A stretch of DNA of 64,000 nt, taken from contig JASAON010001605.1 in assembly GCA_030849065.1 (NCBI GenBank), forward strand, positions 1 to 64,000. Reading direction: 5' to 3'. The stretch comes from Jaenimonas drosophilae (lineage: Eukaryota; Euglenozoa; Kinetoplastea; Trypanosomatida; Trypanosomatidae). Shown here piece by piece: positions 9,812 to 19,859 of this stretch. Each line of letters begins with the position of its first letter. Positions within the stretch are counted from its first letter, which is position 1. Position numbers and translations under genes: made by a program. The notes beneath the pieces were generated by a model. The model ran no database searches. It saw only the letters and a list, made by a program, of their open reading frames with translations, and was not told where the DNA came from.

Positions 9812-10244
9812 AATGAGATTTAAAAAGTGGTTTGCGTCTACTCCAGCACCTCACGTCACTGGATCATAAGCGCAACCTTCAGTACTTTAATGCAGATCGG
9901 CCAACCCACTAGCACGGCACTTCAAGGGGAGTCAAGACAGGCTGCCTCAGTACTCTGCCCAATAAAGTCCCTACGCGTGAACATCAAAGGCAGGAAGCAG
10001 TGAGGAGATACGAATCAAGTGCAGACGCCAACTGTCCAAACCAAAAAGAAGTCACACTGATGTGTCACGTTCATGCATTCATAAAGGTATATTATAGCTT
10101 GTTATGGCTGGTTGTACTTGTTACGCGGTTCTTAATTATCAGAAGGTATGTCGCATTGAACGCGTGTACGCGCTTGGCACATTAGTGGTTGCTCGTGGGT
10201 ACACACCAGAACTCTCATTCATAGCCCATTTGGACCTTGTTGGC
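9812..10244. other. Intergenic, 433 bases
   Basis: Spacer between the UTP10 stop and the zinc-finger start, locally more AT-rich (about 10080-10150). No gene or repeat seen. Confidence 0.5.
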
Positions 10245-13200
10245 CTAACGGAGAGCATGAAGCACGTCTTGTCCCGTCATGTGGGATAGGTGCGTGCAAA
10301 GTTGGCGGGCGTTCTCGACGACAACGTCGTCCTTGTCTTCGGTGAGCTCCACAACTGTAGGCAGCATCTCAGCCATGAGACGTGATGCAAGCTCCTCACC
10401 TCCCTCAGCGTAGATAGCATCCAGGCAAAGGAGGGTCATTCGGCGCACATGCTTGTTCGGGTGACGGAGTGCACGCACCAGCTCCGCTTGCATCTTCCCC
10501 TGTAGCTTGCTGGAGTTAAGGCACGAAAAGAATGTGCTGACAGCAGGAATGACGCTTTGCTGTGCTCGGAAGGAGTAGGGGTGGACGTCATCGGTCAAGT
10601 ACGCGGTGTTGGTTAGCTGGTGCACCAGGGCGGGCATGATGCCGTTGAAGACCTCGGCTGTGGCAAAGAAGACCTCCAGCGGGATGCTGTAGTCGTAGTC
10701 AGGAGGGGGAAGCTGTGAGGCGGACATGCGGCGAACCGCCTCAAGCGCACCCTCCAAGGTGAGGGCGATGAGTGGGGCGAGCGCCTTGGCGGGGGAACGA
10801 GCAGACGAGGAGCAGTAGTTGGATAGCGTCACCACCACGTAAGGGAGCACTTCGGAAAAGCCAAACTCCATAATGGAGCCCAACTTCTCCAGCAAGTGGT
10901 TCAGCAATGCGAAGAAGAGCAACCAGGCGTGGACGGTTCGCCGCGACACAGCCTGTGCATGACTTCGCTCCCCAGTGGCATCATCCTCATCCTCCTCACC
11001 TTCTCCAAGGTTTTGGTTGAGGTACTTGGAAAAGTGCTCCGAATTGCCACCAAAGGCCCAGTTGGCCATATAGCGAACAATTCGGACGCAGTGCTTTGCC
11101 TTGAACTTGAGGAAGAAGGTCGTGAAGGCCTCCAAGACCGGTACGACCACCTCACTCGGGGGTACGGTAGGGGAAGAGGCGAGCGCTTGCATGGAGGCCA
11201 CCCAAAAGTTGTTTTGGGCTGTGGCTACAGAGGCTCCCTCATCGCTCATGCTGCGCATGTGGCTCAGCTCATCCTTGCTGAGGTTTTGGACACGTCGCTG
11301 GATGCACTGAAAGAAGAGTGGGAAGGAATGGGACTCCACTTGCAGGCGGAGCACTCGGCCATGCACCGCACGTCGCTTGTCACTCTTGCCGCTTTCCGCC
11401 TCCTCTGCGTCCACACGCTTCTGAAGCTCCTCAATGGAGTAGAGGGCACCACTGTAGTGCTGGAGCCCACGCAAACAGATGATGGCGGCATCAAGAAAGA
11501 CCTGGGGTTCCATCAATGCCTCCAACACCGTCAAGAGCTCGGAGCTCAGTGCATGGGATTCAGCATCATCCACATTGATGCGGTGTGTCGCGGCAAAGAT
11601 GATTGGGGAGAGGTAGGGGTGGCTCATCTGCCAGCACGAAGGGAAGCACCGAATCAAGCTGGACAATGCACTGAAGCGCAGCACGCCACCAACTTCACCA
11701 CGAGCAATGACGGTGGGCAGCTCCACAACGTGGTGCATGCAAGCCGACACAATCGTGTGCAGCAGCTTGGTGCTGTGGGGAGCCGTGAAGGCAGCTCCCA
11801 TTGCCTGAACCACGGTGCCGAGTGCAGTGAGAACCAACGTCATGGTGCCCATCACCTGCTCCTCCACGCAACGGCTGAAGTGCTCGAACGAGGCATCCAA
11901 CAGCTCCGCAGCCTTTGCGCGGCTAGCCTTCTTCTTCGCGGGTGAGTTGGTGGCGGCGTTGGTGCTGGACCCAGAAGAGCGGACAGTTTGGGCTTGCAGG
12001 AGTGCCTTCGTCAGCTGAGGCATGATCTCGTCGCATGCCTTCTCCACAAGCTTGTGGACCGCCTCCACGCGAGCCTTGTTGCCGAAGAGCTTCGCCAACA
12101 GTGGTTCCGTGACACGCTTCCCACGATGGATATTGAGTAGCGTCTTCTCCGCCTGGGTGCTACCACCGCTTGCCACAATACGTGCAAGCTCCTCCATGCA
12201 CGCAACGGACAAGTGGCTGATGCGTGCCACCTGCTCGAATGCCTCCAAGGGCATTGAGATGGCCACCTTCGTGCGATCCTCTCCAGAGGGTTTGGCATCA
12301 TCAATGAAGGCGGTGGTACCGTCGATGGATGCCCCAAGGAGGGCCTCAAGGTGCTCCCAGAGTCCGATGGAACGTTTGGTGGTGAGGGGACGAGCCTTGA
12401 TGCGGATGAGGTCATTGAGCGTGATGCGCTTCTTGGGGTCGCGGAGGTCACGGCGGTGCTGCTCCACCTCCTCATCGCTCAGCGTGTTCTCCACGGTAGG
12501 AAGTGAGTGGTGGAGGCGGTCCAGTAGTACCTCCAGGCCCTTCAACTGAAGCGCCGTGCGGCTGTCCATGAGAAGTTTCTTCAAGCACTCCACGAAGGTG
12601 GGCTCGTTGATACCAGAGAGCACACACGCCAACGTGTTGCCGGCAACCAGCTCCAGAACCATCGTGTAGGCCTTTCCTTCGCCAAAGATGGGGGCGTCTT
12701 CCTCGCTGGCCATCTTGTTAGCAGAAGAGGTGGCTTCGTTGGGGGTCTGAGCATTGAGCTCACTAAAGTGAGCGAAGAGCTCCAAACTGCACACGAGCAG
12801 ATCCATGCAGGCATCGTTGCCATCCACGCCCTTCACCTCCTCCTCGCGTGCCGCGGCAGTGGTGTCCTCCGAGCCAGGGGCGTGACGGTTGGTGCGGTGC
12901 TGCAGCTCAATGAAGGGGCGGAGAAAGCTGTCCGCCTTGACGGTGGTGCAAATGAGATTGAGGACCTCCTCCTGACGATTGATGATTTGGTTGGGCTTCA
13001 CCATGCGACGCAGAAGCTGCGCGAGCTCATCGGAGTCGGTATCCTTCCCCTCACCCAAGCTCGCCAGCTGGCCGTGAGGGTCAGTCACGAGGCGCATCAG
13101 CTGCGAGATGCATGCCATCTGCGTCGGGGCATCAAAGCTGGATAAGATGGATTGGCAAACCTCCGCAGCGGTGCGGAATCCCAGTGCCTCGCTCCGCTCC

Positions 13201-16200
13201 ACCGATTCAAGACGGATCAGCAAGGCAAGCAAAGGGATGTGCAGCACCACACGGCCGGAGGAGGTGGAGGACGACGACGTCACAACACTGGACTGCGGGG
13301 TGAGGAGAGGAGCCAATGCACGAAGCAGCTCCGCCACCGTGTCCACCTTCTGCCGAGTGATGTTGGCTGTTTCCTCAGCACTCAGGGCCTGCTCCTCCTC
13401 CTCGTTGTCCTGGTGGGATCGAAGAAGAAGTCCAGCCATGAGCACCAATCCCTGCTTGATGACGGTACTGGCAATGCGTGATGCTGCCTTCGCATCGTGC
13501 TCGCACAAGGCACGCGGCTGATGCAGGCAGAGGGACACAAACTGCTGAGCCAGGAGCAGCACCTGCCGGGTGATGGCATCCACCACTCGATTGGAGCCGT
13601 TCCCCATCACCTCAAGCCGACCCGATGAGTGAGTCGCACCCTGATGCAGCAACGTCTGGAAAGCATCGAGGGGGTAGGTGGCGAGCATCGCCTCCACAAG
13701 GGCAGCGAGGGATTCTTCGGACTCATCATCATCAAAGTGAATGGTAGGTGAGAGTCGCAGGATGGTTGCCAAGAGACGCAGACACTGTCGCGGGCAGAGA
13801 GTGTTGGACCAGCAGAAGGAGGCCGCAGCACCCTTGCAAAGTACCTGTGGAATCTTCAGCAGAGCTGCAGCGTGTTCGTAGCGCAACGGAGACGTGGTCG
13901 CACAATTGGCAGGAGCCTGCCAGCGAACAGGGGCCACTGGTGACTCACTATCTTCCTCCACCGACCGCACCTCCTGAGGCACCAGGCTCTCCAAGAGCTC
14001 ATTCATCACCTCCAGGTGCTCCTGTCGGGCCTCAACGGTTGTTGTCTTGGTGGGATGCGTAAGGACCTCCAGCAGGGGTAAGAATAGCCGCGTGAAACCT
14101 CCCGTCGTGCCCACGCAGAGCTGCGCGACATCCACGCCAATGTTGCGCACTGCCGCCCACACCGCAGGCGTCACCGTCGTGGCGAGCTTCGCAAAGAAGC
14201 CCTCCAACTCGCCAGCATCCCCAGCCTTGGCACCCTTCTTGGCCCGGGGTGAAGCCTGGATGATGACGGAGGAACTCTGCTCTCCCTCCAACCCCTGCTG
14301 CAGCACGACGGCCAGACTCGTGAGGGCGTGGCGGTACACCCCGCGGCTCGATGAGCCCTCCACGCGCAGGAAGGGGTAGCGGAGAAGGTGAAGGCAGAGA
14401 ACCACCACGGGTGCCTCTGCATCGGTGACTGCAGCTGGAGTCATGCGGCGGCACACCGCCTCCACAAAGTCCGCGGCGGCCTGCGAGAGGCTTACCAGTG
14501 CCTCACCGCGGTGCCGGCGTACCGACTCGATGGCGCCCGCGGCAGTGACGAGCCGCTCCACCGTCGGGAGCAGCCGATTGAGAGCCACGCCCGCTTGGCC
14601 TTCCACCGCCTTTCGGGTGCGCGTGGTGGATGGAGCGGGAAAGAAGTGCTCGACCACCTCGCGTGCAAGCGAAAAGGGGAGAGAAGCCATGCAGGACCCA
14701 CCCTCCAACATCTCGGCCAGCATGGAGCAAACCAGCTCCGCAGCCGTGGCAGTGAGGCGGCTCTCCTCCTTTGCCATGGCCTCCACAATGGTGCTGAGTG
14801 TTGTGACGGAGATGGTCGCGGCCGTCGATGCTGTTGTGGCTGACTTCTTCTTGGTCGGGCTCACACTCTGCGGCCCTTCCATCGCCGCAGACAGAACAAT
14901 CATGGCGGAGGTGGCAGGTTTCGTGCTGCTCTTGGACGAGCCTCGCAGGATCGCATCTTGGAGGTTCTGCAAGGTAGCCTCACGAGGACGGCCTGGAGTT
15001 GTTCGTAGCGGCAACAGTAGCGTGAGGGCCACCGCGGAAAGGTTGGCCGCTCCCGTGCCTGTCGAGGAAACCTCTGCTGAGTAGGTGGCGTTGTGGATGA
15101 GCTCCTGCCAGGGAATGGGGAAGAGTTCCTGATCCTCCTCAGCGCGACGAGCTCCACCGTGCTGCTCAAGCAACGCGAAGAAGGATGGCGCGAGGGTGGC
15201 GGGGGCGGAGGCGAGTGCTGGTAGAGGTGCCCCAAGGTAGGCAAGAAGCTCCATCAAGCAAGTGACGGTCGCTGTGGAAGCACTGGTATCTGAGTCCGCT
15301 GCACACAGGAGTTGAGCGACAACCCTCTGCACGACCACAGCAAGCATCTTCGTGGCCTCATTGGAAGGGAGGTAGCTATCCGAGAGGAGGCTGTTGGTGA
15401 CGCCACGACCCACACGCTGAGCCACTTCCGAGCTCTGCGCCAGTCGTGCAGTCGTCCGCTGCTCCTGCTGAAGGGCCACAAGATATCCGTTGGACTCACT
15501 CCCTTGGTTGGAGCTACCGTTTCCAGAGCCAAGTAAGAATCGCAGCAGCAGCGGGGCGGTTGTCTCTCCGTTGTGGCGAAGTGAGGAAGCAGCAGCAAGG
15601 GCAAACTCCAGCGCTGCAGCGTGGGCTTGCGCAGTGGGTAGTGGATGGCGGCTGTGCAGCTGCTTGTGAAGGTCCTCCACACAGCCAGGCAGGCGTGCGG
15701 AGGCCTCCTCCGCCATGGCCAAGAGTAGGGCAGATGAGGAAAAGACATCCACATGAGAGGGGCCTCGCTGCGAGGTCGTGGCACGGCGGCTCGTGGACTC
15801 TTCATCATCCTCGTCGCTGCTCTCCTGAGCCTTCTTCTTGTGCTTCGCCAACGGGCTGGGAAGTGGAGAAGCAAACAGCCCCTCTTCTGTCGTGGTCAGC
15901 CCCGCGGTGACGGCCTGGCGCAACGAAGCCTCCACAGCTGCTGCTGCACCACCCTCGGCCTCATCCACGAGAGAAAGATAGAGCTGGGTGGTGTGGTAGA
16001 GCAGCATGGACTGCAGTGCGGGAGAAGTTCCACGGACTGCATTCTTTCCTCCCATCCGCGCGAGGTTCGGCTGAAGGGCAGTCGCAAAGATGCTCTGTCG
16101 CATGGCGTTGCCGTGAATAGATGCCAGGATGAGGAGTGCCCGCAGCAAACCTTGTACAGCTCCGTAGTAGTAACGGTGCTTTCCTTCTTCAGATGGGGTG

Positions 16201-17996
16201 GTGGCCGTGGACGAGGTCAGCGCCTCAATCAGATGCTTCAATGCCGCCCCAGACGCCCCAACGAGCGCACGCGCGACGGTCTCATCGGCCTCGTATTGAC
16301 TGACGTGAGCCAGCAGCTCCAAGAGTGAGCCGCCCATGCCACTCGTGGAGGAGCCAGTGGAAGCTTCGAGCTCTGTGAGTTTCATGGAGGATAGGGCCTT
16401 CGCCGCGAGGCTCCTCACCGGGGGGAGGCTGTGGAGAAGGCAAGCAAAGAGCGGGAGGCGTGGCGGGCCGTGATGGCCAGCGACCTTGCCAATGTCCAGA
16501 AGCTCGTACCGAGCACCGCCGAGGTGGCGATGCAGGAATCTGGCGACGTGGTCCTCGGAGGTTCCTGCCGGTGGGGCCTCGAGTAGCTTCGCGAGGGTGG
16601 CATCGAACACCCGCTGATACCTCCGCTCCAGGGCCGACATGGAGAGCTGAAGAAATGAACGTGCGGAGGTATCCTCGGCGAGCTCGCCATCGACGGCGAC
16701 CAGAGCGCGAAGGAAGTGGGACACAGCTCGCTCGCTCAGCGGGAGCTCTCCCGCCGCGGTGCGTAGGAAGCGCAGAACCTCTGCAGGGACAGAGGCAAAG
16801 GACTGAGCAGCGTGAAGCCGCTCCAGGCAGTGGCGCACCAACGCCTGAAATGTGGCCTCGAATGGGCAGACGCGGCGAGCTTCTGCCTCTTCGAAATCGG
16901 GTGCCAGGGCCGTCAAAATTGCACTGGTGTCCCATGGCAGGGCCAACAGGGCTGCGAGTTGCGGGGTGAAGCTCACTTCCGCCACGGCCACGGCCTGTGT
17001 CTGGAACAGCACCTCCACGACAGAGAGAAGGACGCTCAGTGGAAGCGCTGAGTGGGCACCAATGGACTCACCCATGTAATGGATCACAGGCTTCAGCATG
17101 GTTGAGAGCATGGGCACCGTGAAGGTCACCTCGGAGCTCCATGCCGCCAGTACCAGAAGAGAGGTGCTGAGGACCTCAAGATCGCCGCCGTGGCGAGGGG
17201 CGGACCCGAACAAGATCGTGGTCTCGGACTCCCCCGCAGCATGTTGGCTTTCGGCAGCGCCAACCTCCGACCCGCTCACCTTCCCACTCAGGAACTCGAG
17301 GACGAAGGGAACCAACACACGCCACATGCTTTCGGCGTCACGGTGAACGGCGAGGGCTGTGGCCACGCTGGCGAAGAGGGCGTTTGCTGCCGGATGATGC
17401 ACCTTGAGACGCGTACTCATCGCCACGGACAGGCAGACGAGGCGCAACACCTTGCGGCTCTCACCACAGGCCAGAATGAGGTGCTCTCGCAGAAGAGGGG
17501 CGGCTCGCTCCTGATTCGTTTCGAGGAACTCAAAGCCAGTGCCACGGAAGTCGACGAGCAGAATGGCTCGTGCGAACAGATTGTGATCATGGTACGGGAG
17601 GAAGGCCCGGAGTACCGAACTGACGTTGTAGACGTGGACTTCATGGACACGCACAAGGTACTCAAATGCCTGCTGGGCAGGGGTGAGGAGTAGATGTGGG
17701 CTCAGGAAGGTTAGGAACTGATCAAGAAGGAGGTCCAACTCATGGTTCTGCTCAGTCGTCAGAAGCTTACGCTCTTGGCGAATGCGACGAGGATCAAAGA
17801 GGGACTCGAGGAACGAGTGGAAGCGGTTATCGGTGGCAATGAGCACCTGAAGACCTGCCACCGCCAACTCATGTACCTGCTCACGAGAGAAGGACTTTGC
17901 GTCGGACTTGGAGAAGAGGAAAGAGTCGGCTAAGCGCTTGTCATCCACACGCCGTTGTTGCAGCTTCTGAAGCTGTGAGGCGAGCTGGGACGTCAT
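10245..17996 (-). CDS. UTP10: UTP10/HEATR1-like U3 processome HEAT-repeat protein
   Basis: 2583 residues from the ATG at 17996; the upstream TTG at 18005 is not a start. The beginning, MTSQLASQLQKLQQ, followed by the spacing to LTPAQQAFEYLVRVHEVHVYNVSSVLRAFLPYHDHNLFARAILL, matches the conserved N-terminus of human HEATR1 and yeast Utp10 (LLKPAQxxLEWLIxRFxIHxYN...LPYHxTxxFxR). The rest is helical HEAT-like sequence with Ala/Ser/Thr-rich disordered inserts. Near the C-terminus, TVHAWLLFFALLNHLLEKLGSIMEF...EVLPYVVVTLSNY fits the BP28CT domain, followed by HEAT repeats to the end. Length agrees with the family (about 1770 in yeast, about 2140 in human, longer here through inserts). UTP10 is part of the t-UTP subcomplex of the small-subunit processome and acts in nucleolar pre-18S rRNA processing. 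This is the largest gene in the window. Confidence 0.9.
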   Translation of the reverse strand: MTSQLASQLQKLQQRRVDDKRLADSFLFSKSDAKSFSREQVHELAVAGLQVLIATDNRFHSFLESLFDPRRIRQERKLLTTEQNHELDLLLDQFLTFLSPHLLLTPAQQAFEYLVRVHEVHVYNVSSVLRAFLPYHDHNLFARAILLVDFRGTGFEFLETNQERAAPLLREHLILACGESRKVLRLVCLSVAMSTRLKVHHPAANALFASVATALAVHRDAESMWRVLVPFVLEFLSGKVSGSEVGAAESQHAAGESETTILFGSAPRHGGDLEVLSTSLLVLAAWSSEVTFTVPMLSTMLKPVIHYMGESIGAHSALPLSVLLSVVEVLFQTQAVAVAEVSFTPQLAALLALPWDTSAILTALAPDFEEAEARRVCPFEATFQALVRHCLERLHAAQSFASVPAEVLRFLRTAAGELPLSERAVSHFLRALVAVDGELAEDTSARSFLQLSMSALERRYQRVFDATLAKLLEAPPAGTSEDHVARFLHRHLGGARYELLDIGKVAGHHGPPRLPLFACLLHSLPPVRSLAAKALSSMKLTELEASTGSSTSGMGGSLLELLAHVSQYEADETVARALVGASGAALKHLIEALTSSTATTPSEEGKHRYYYGAVQGLLRALLILASIHGNAMRQSIFATALQPNLARMGGKNAVRGTSPALQSMLLYHTTQLYLSLVDEAEGGAAAAVEASLRQAVTAGLTTTEEGLFASPLPSPLAKHKKKAQESSDEDDEESTSRRATTSQRGPSHVDVFSSSALLLAMAEEASARLPGCVEDLHKQLHSRHPLPTAQAHAAALEFALAAASSLRHNGETTAPLLLRFLLGSGNGSSNQGSESNGYLVALQQEQRTTARLAQSSEVAQRVGRGVTNSLLSDSYLPSNEATKMLAVVVQRVVAQLLCAADSDTSASTATVTCLMELLAYLGAPLPALASAPATLAPSFFALLEQHGGARRAEEDQELFPIPWQELIHNATYSAEVSSTGTGAANLSAVALTLLLPLRTTPGRPREATLQNLQDAILRGSSKSSTKPATSAMIVLSAAMEGPQSVSPTKKKSATTASTAATISVTTLSTIVEAMAKEESRLTATAAELVCSMLAEMLEGGSCMASLPFSLAREVVEHFFPAPSTTRTRKAVEGQAGVALNRLLPTVERLVTAAGAIESVRRHRGEALVSLSQAAADFVEAVCRRMTPAAVTDAEAPVVVLCLHLLRYPFLRVEGSSSRGVYRHALTSLAVVLQQGLEGEQSSSVIIQASPRAKKGAKAGDAGELEGFFAKLATTVTPAVWAAVRNIGVDVAQLCVGTTGGFTRLFLPLLEVLTHPTKTTTVEARQEHLEVMNELLESLVPQEVRSVEEDSESPVAPVRWQAPANCATTSPLRYEHAAALLKIPQVLCKGAAASFCWSNTLCPRQCLRLLATILRLSPTIHFDDDESEESLAALVEAMLATYPLDAFQTLLHQGATHSSGRLEVMGNGSNRVVDAITRQVLLLAQQFVSLCLHQPRALCEHDAKAASRIASTVIKQGLVLMAGLLLRSHQDNEEEEQALSAEETANITRQKVDTVAELLRALAPLLTPQSSVVTSSSSTSSGRVVLHIPLLALLIRLESVERSEALGFRTAAEVCQSILSSFDAPTQMACISQLMRLVTDPHGQLASLGEGKDTDSDELAQLLRRMVKPNQIINRQEEVLNLICTTVKADSFLRPFIELQHRTNRHAPGSEDTTAAAREEEVKGVDGNDACMDLLVCSLELFAHFSELNAQTPNEATSSANKMASEEDAPIFGEGKAYTMVLELVAGNTLACVLSGINEPTFVECLKKLLMDSRTALQLKGLEVLLDRLHHSLPTVENTLSDEEVEQHRRDLRDPKKRITLNDLIRIKARPLTTKRSIGLWEHLEALLGASIDGTTAFIDDAKPSGEDRTKVAISMPLEAFEQVARISHLSVACMEELARIVASGGSTQAEKTLLNIHRGKRVTEPLLAKLFGNKARVEAVHKLVEKACDEIMPQLTKALLQAQTVRSSGSSTNAATNSPAKKKASRAKAAELLDASFEHFSRCVEEQVMGTMTLVLTALGTVVQAMGAAFTAPHSTKLLHTIVSACMHHVVELPTVIARGEVGGVLRFSALSSLIRCFPSCWQMSHPYLSPIIFAATHRINVDDAESHALSSELLTVLEALMEPQVFLDAAIICLRGLQHYSGALYSIEELQKRVDAEEAESGKSDKRRAVHGRVLRLQVESHSFPLFFQCIQRRVQNLSKDELSHMRSMSDEGASVATAQNNFWVASMQALASSPTVPPSEVVVPVLEAFTTFFLKFKAKHCVRIVRYMANWAFGGNSEHFSKYLNQNLGEGEEDEDDATGERSHAQAVSRRTVHAWLLFFALLNHLLEKLGSIMEFGFSEVLPYVVVTLSNYCSSSARSPAKALAPLIALTLEGALEAVRRMSASQLPPPDYDYSIPLEVFFATAEVFNGIMPALVHQLTNTAYLTDDVHPYSFRAQQSVIPAVSTFFSCLNSSKLQGKMQAELVRALRHPNKHVRRMTLLCLDAIYAEGGEELASRLMAEMLPTVVELTEDKDDVVVENARQLCTHLSHMTGQDVLHALR

Positions 17997-18320
17997 TCCC
18001 CTCAACTCTCACTTGGTGATTGGTGTGTAGTGTTGTTTCTTAGTGGTTTTAAAACGGTTCAGAATGTAGTATTATGGAGTAGTCGTGTGGTGGCAGACAC
18101 AAAATGACAGGGACGGCGTACCTTGAGCAGATGTCGCCAAAGATAAACTACACAACGTGAAGAAAGGAGACAGAAACGCAAAGGGTATCCATTGAGAGGG
18201 GGTGAGATGCACTAAGTCACGATGGTTGCAATCCATCACACCCTGAGAGCCAAGAGTTAAGGATCACCATGAAGATGGTGCAATTCAGATGACGGTTGGT
18301 TTTGACTCTGTTCGCATCAG
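17997..18320. other. Intergenic, 324 bases
   Basis: Spacer between the Eaf6-like stop and the UTP10 start. No repeat or RNA gene recognised. Confidence 0.5.
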
Positions 18321-18986
18321 TCATGCACTGGACAGCCGTCGTCGGCCACTCACGCGCTTTCCAGTGTCATCCAGACTACTCTTCTTGGGGTTGAGATGGC
18401 TACGTCCGGAGGGGGGTTGTCGCTTCAACGTAATGGCCAGCTCCACATGCCCCAAGGCGCCAACAGCACTGGATGAAAAAAGACGCTCTGACGGGCTGAA
18501 CGCTACCAGACGAGCCTGGAAAGCCATGCCGGTATTCTCGTTCACGGGGTAGGCCGCCACGGGAGAGCTCGCGCTGCTACCGCTATCGGCACTTATCTCT
18601 GCGCTCAAGGGGGAGCTGGTGCCACCTTGATTTCGGGTTGGGGCGACGGACACTCCGCTGTGGAGCATTGACTTCCGCTCCAGGCCATAACCGTCAAACA
18701 ATGACCCCCCGAGCTCGATACACTGCCGTAGGTACTCGCTCTCCAGGTCATAAATCTTCCACTCTGAGGATGTGAGAGCTTTCTCCACGGTCTCGCGGCG
18801 AGCGCGCAGCAACTCGAGTGTGCGCGCAGATTCTGCAGATAAGTGGCGGACCTGTTCCTTCACGATCGTATTTGCCATGGGAGGATAGGGATTGGTGAAG
18901 GACCTCGAGGCAGCCGCCCTGGAGGTAGCAAGTGCTGCACTTGTTGTTGGAGGGGGAGCGAGAGCATCTCGCTTTACCAAGGGCAT
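18321..18986 (-). CDS. EAF6: Eaf6-like subunit of a histone acetyltransferase complex
   Basis: 221 residues from the ATG at 18986 (the GTG nine bases upstream is not used). Residues 1-35 are Ala/Ser-rich. The core begins near 40 with a coiled coil, RTLELLRARRETVEKALTSSEWKIYDLESEYLRQCIELGGSLFDGYGLER, which lines up by eye with the Eaf6/MEAF6 signature (LExQIYxFExSYLExTxxxGNIIRGWDRYL). After a Ser/Thr-rich insert the second conserved element appears as SPSERLFSSSAVGALGH, equivalent to the animal ERLFSxSSVTS motif. Eaf6 is a small scaffold subunit of NuA4/HBO1/MOZ-type acetyltransferases in the nucleus. The insert and the variable GYGLER element make it divergent. The tail is basic (LKRQPPSGRSHLNPKKS). 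Confidence 0.75.
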   Translation of the reverse strand: MPLVKRDALAPPPTTSAALATSRAAASRSFTNPYPPMANTIVKEQVRHLSAESARTLELLRARRETVEKALTSSEWKIYDLESEYLRQCIELGGSLFDGYGLERKSMLHSGVSVAPTRNQGGTSSPLSAEISADSGSSASSPVAAYPVNENTGMAFQARLVAFSPSERLFSSSAVGALGHVELAITLKRQPPSGRSHLNPKKSSLDDTGKRVSGRRRLSSA

Positions 18987-19526
18987 GTTTGTCACGAAAG
19001 AGAAGGCCCCCCACTGCTCGATTCCTACCTATGAGAATGATTATGAAGCCGAGAAGACCAAGTAGATTTGATGTATGTGGGCACTTCAGCAACACCGTTG
19101 GGGGTATCTCTGAACGAATTGTAGCAGCGTTTGGCACATTTTTTCGGAATCGCAGTTGGTGGCCCAGTTGAGGACGAGAAGCTGCGAACGGGTGAGCGCA
19201 TCAAAAAAAAAAATATAACTCAAGTGCATCCTGAAACGAATTGTTTTGACCCCGCATATGAAAACACGTACCTTTCAATGAGAATGGAGTGCCCGAGTGG
19301 AACAGAGAATTGCCACACACCCAAACCCGCAGTACAGGGATCCATACCAAAACGAAGAAATAATCAATGTCACTGTCAATACCTCCGTAGAACTTACAGA
19401 GGCTTGTGCACTTCCCAGTGCCTTCACGTCGAGCTCGCTCTCTACGTGGTGGATAAGCGAAGACTCCAACACGTCCACTGCATTGTGAGTCAAAAAAAAA
19501 AAATGGGGGCCGAGAGAACGAAAAAC
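18987..19526. other. Intergenic with two poly(T)-type splice tracts
   Basis: A11 at 19203-19213 and A12 at 19492-19503 on the plus strand are T runs on the coding strand, each followed by nearby AG dinucleotides. The tract at 19203-19213, about 215 bases upstream of the Eaf6-like ATG, is the better acceptor candidate. No gene found. Confidence 0.5.
19203..19213 (-). promoter_or_regulatory. Candidate polypyrimidine tract for trans-splicing
   Basis: T11 on the minus strand upstream of the Eaf6-like gene. Kinetoplastid acceptors use such tracts followed by the first AG within some tens of bases. The assignment is inference from position. Confidence 0.4.
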
Positions 19527-19859
19527 CTAGTGCGTCTGCACAAACACAAGCTCAGGCTGAGTGGAGATGATGAGCTCATCGCCAGCACGTCGGGCTGGAA
19601 CGCCGTCTGCCAGCTGACCCAGTGCGGCTTCGACCTGCATCTCCGCCTCTGGCCCCATCATTCGGGTGCTCATCAACATCCCCTTGAGGATTCCATCGTT
19701 AAAAGTGACGCTGCCACGCATGTTGTTTGCCACATGCGCAAAGAAAGACAGCTGGCCATCTTCCTCTTCAATCTCAAGAGTCACGTCAGCACCCGTTCCT
19801 GGGGCTGCCTTGGCAACTGACTGTAGCTTGTACTTGCCAACAATGGACTTGGGGCTCAT
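19527..19859 (-). CDS. META-domain protein, intact copy
   Basis: 110 residues from the ATG at 19859. The beta-rich sequence starts IVGKYKLQSV, continues DVTLEIEEEDGQLSFFAHVANNMRGSV and has LKGMLMSTRMMGPEAEMQVEAAL before ending DELIISTQPELVFVQ. The G-x-Y/W-x-L start, the ASTRM..x.AME.E-type motif and the final ELVF strand fit the META/HslJ domain family. In Leishmania the related small protein META1 rises in infective metacyclic forms; its molecular role is unclear. A free-living organism would use it otherwise. There is no signal peptide or membrane segment, so it is probably cytosolic. A broken paralogue lies 1 kb upstream (20865-21137), so the locus was a tandem pair. Confidence 0.75.
   Translation of the reverse strand: MSPKSIVGKYKLQSVAKAAPGTGADVTLEIEEEDGQLSFFAHVANNMRGSVTFNDGILKGMLMSTRMMGPEAEMQVEAALGQLADGVPARRAGDELIISTQPELVFVQTH

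Noticed and set aside
10896..11945. 349-codon plus-strand frame
   Set aside because: Antisense to UTP10, no recognisable domain, and on the wrong strand for the cluster.
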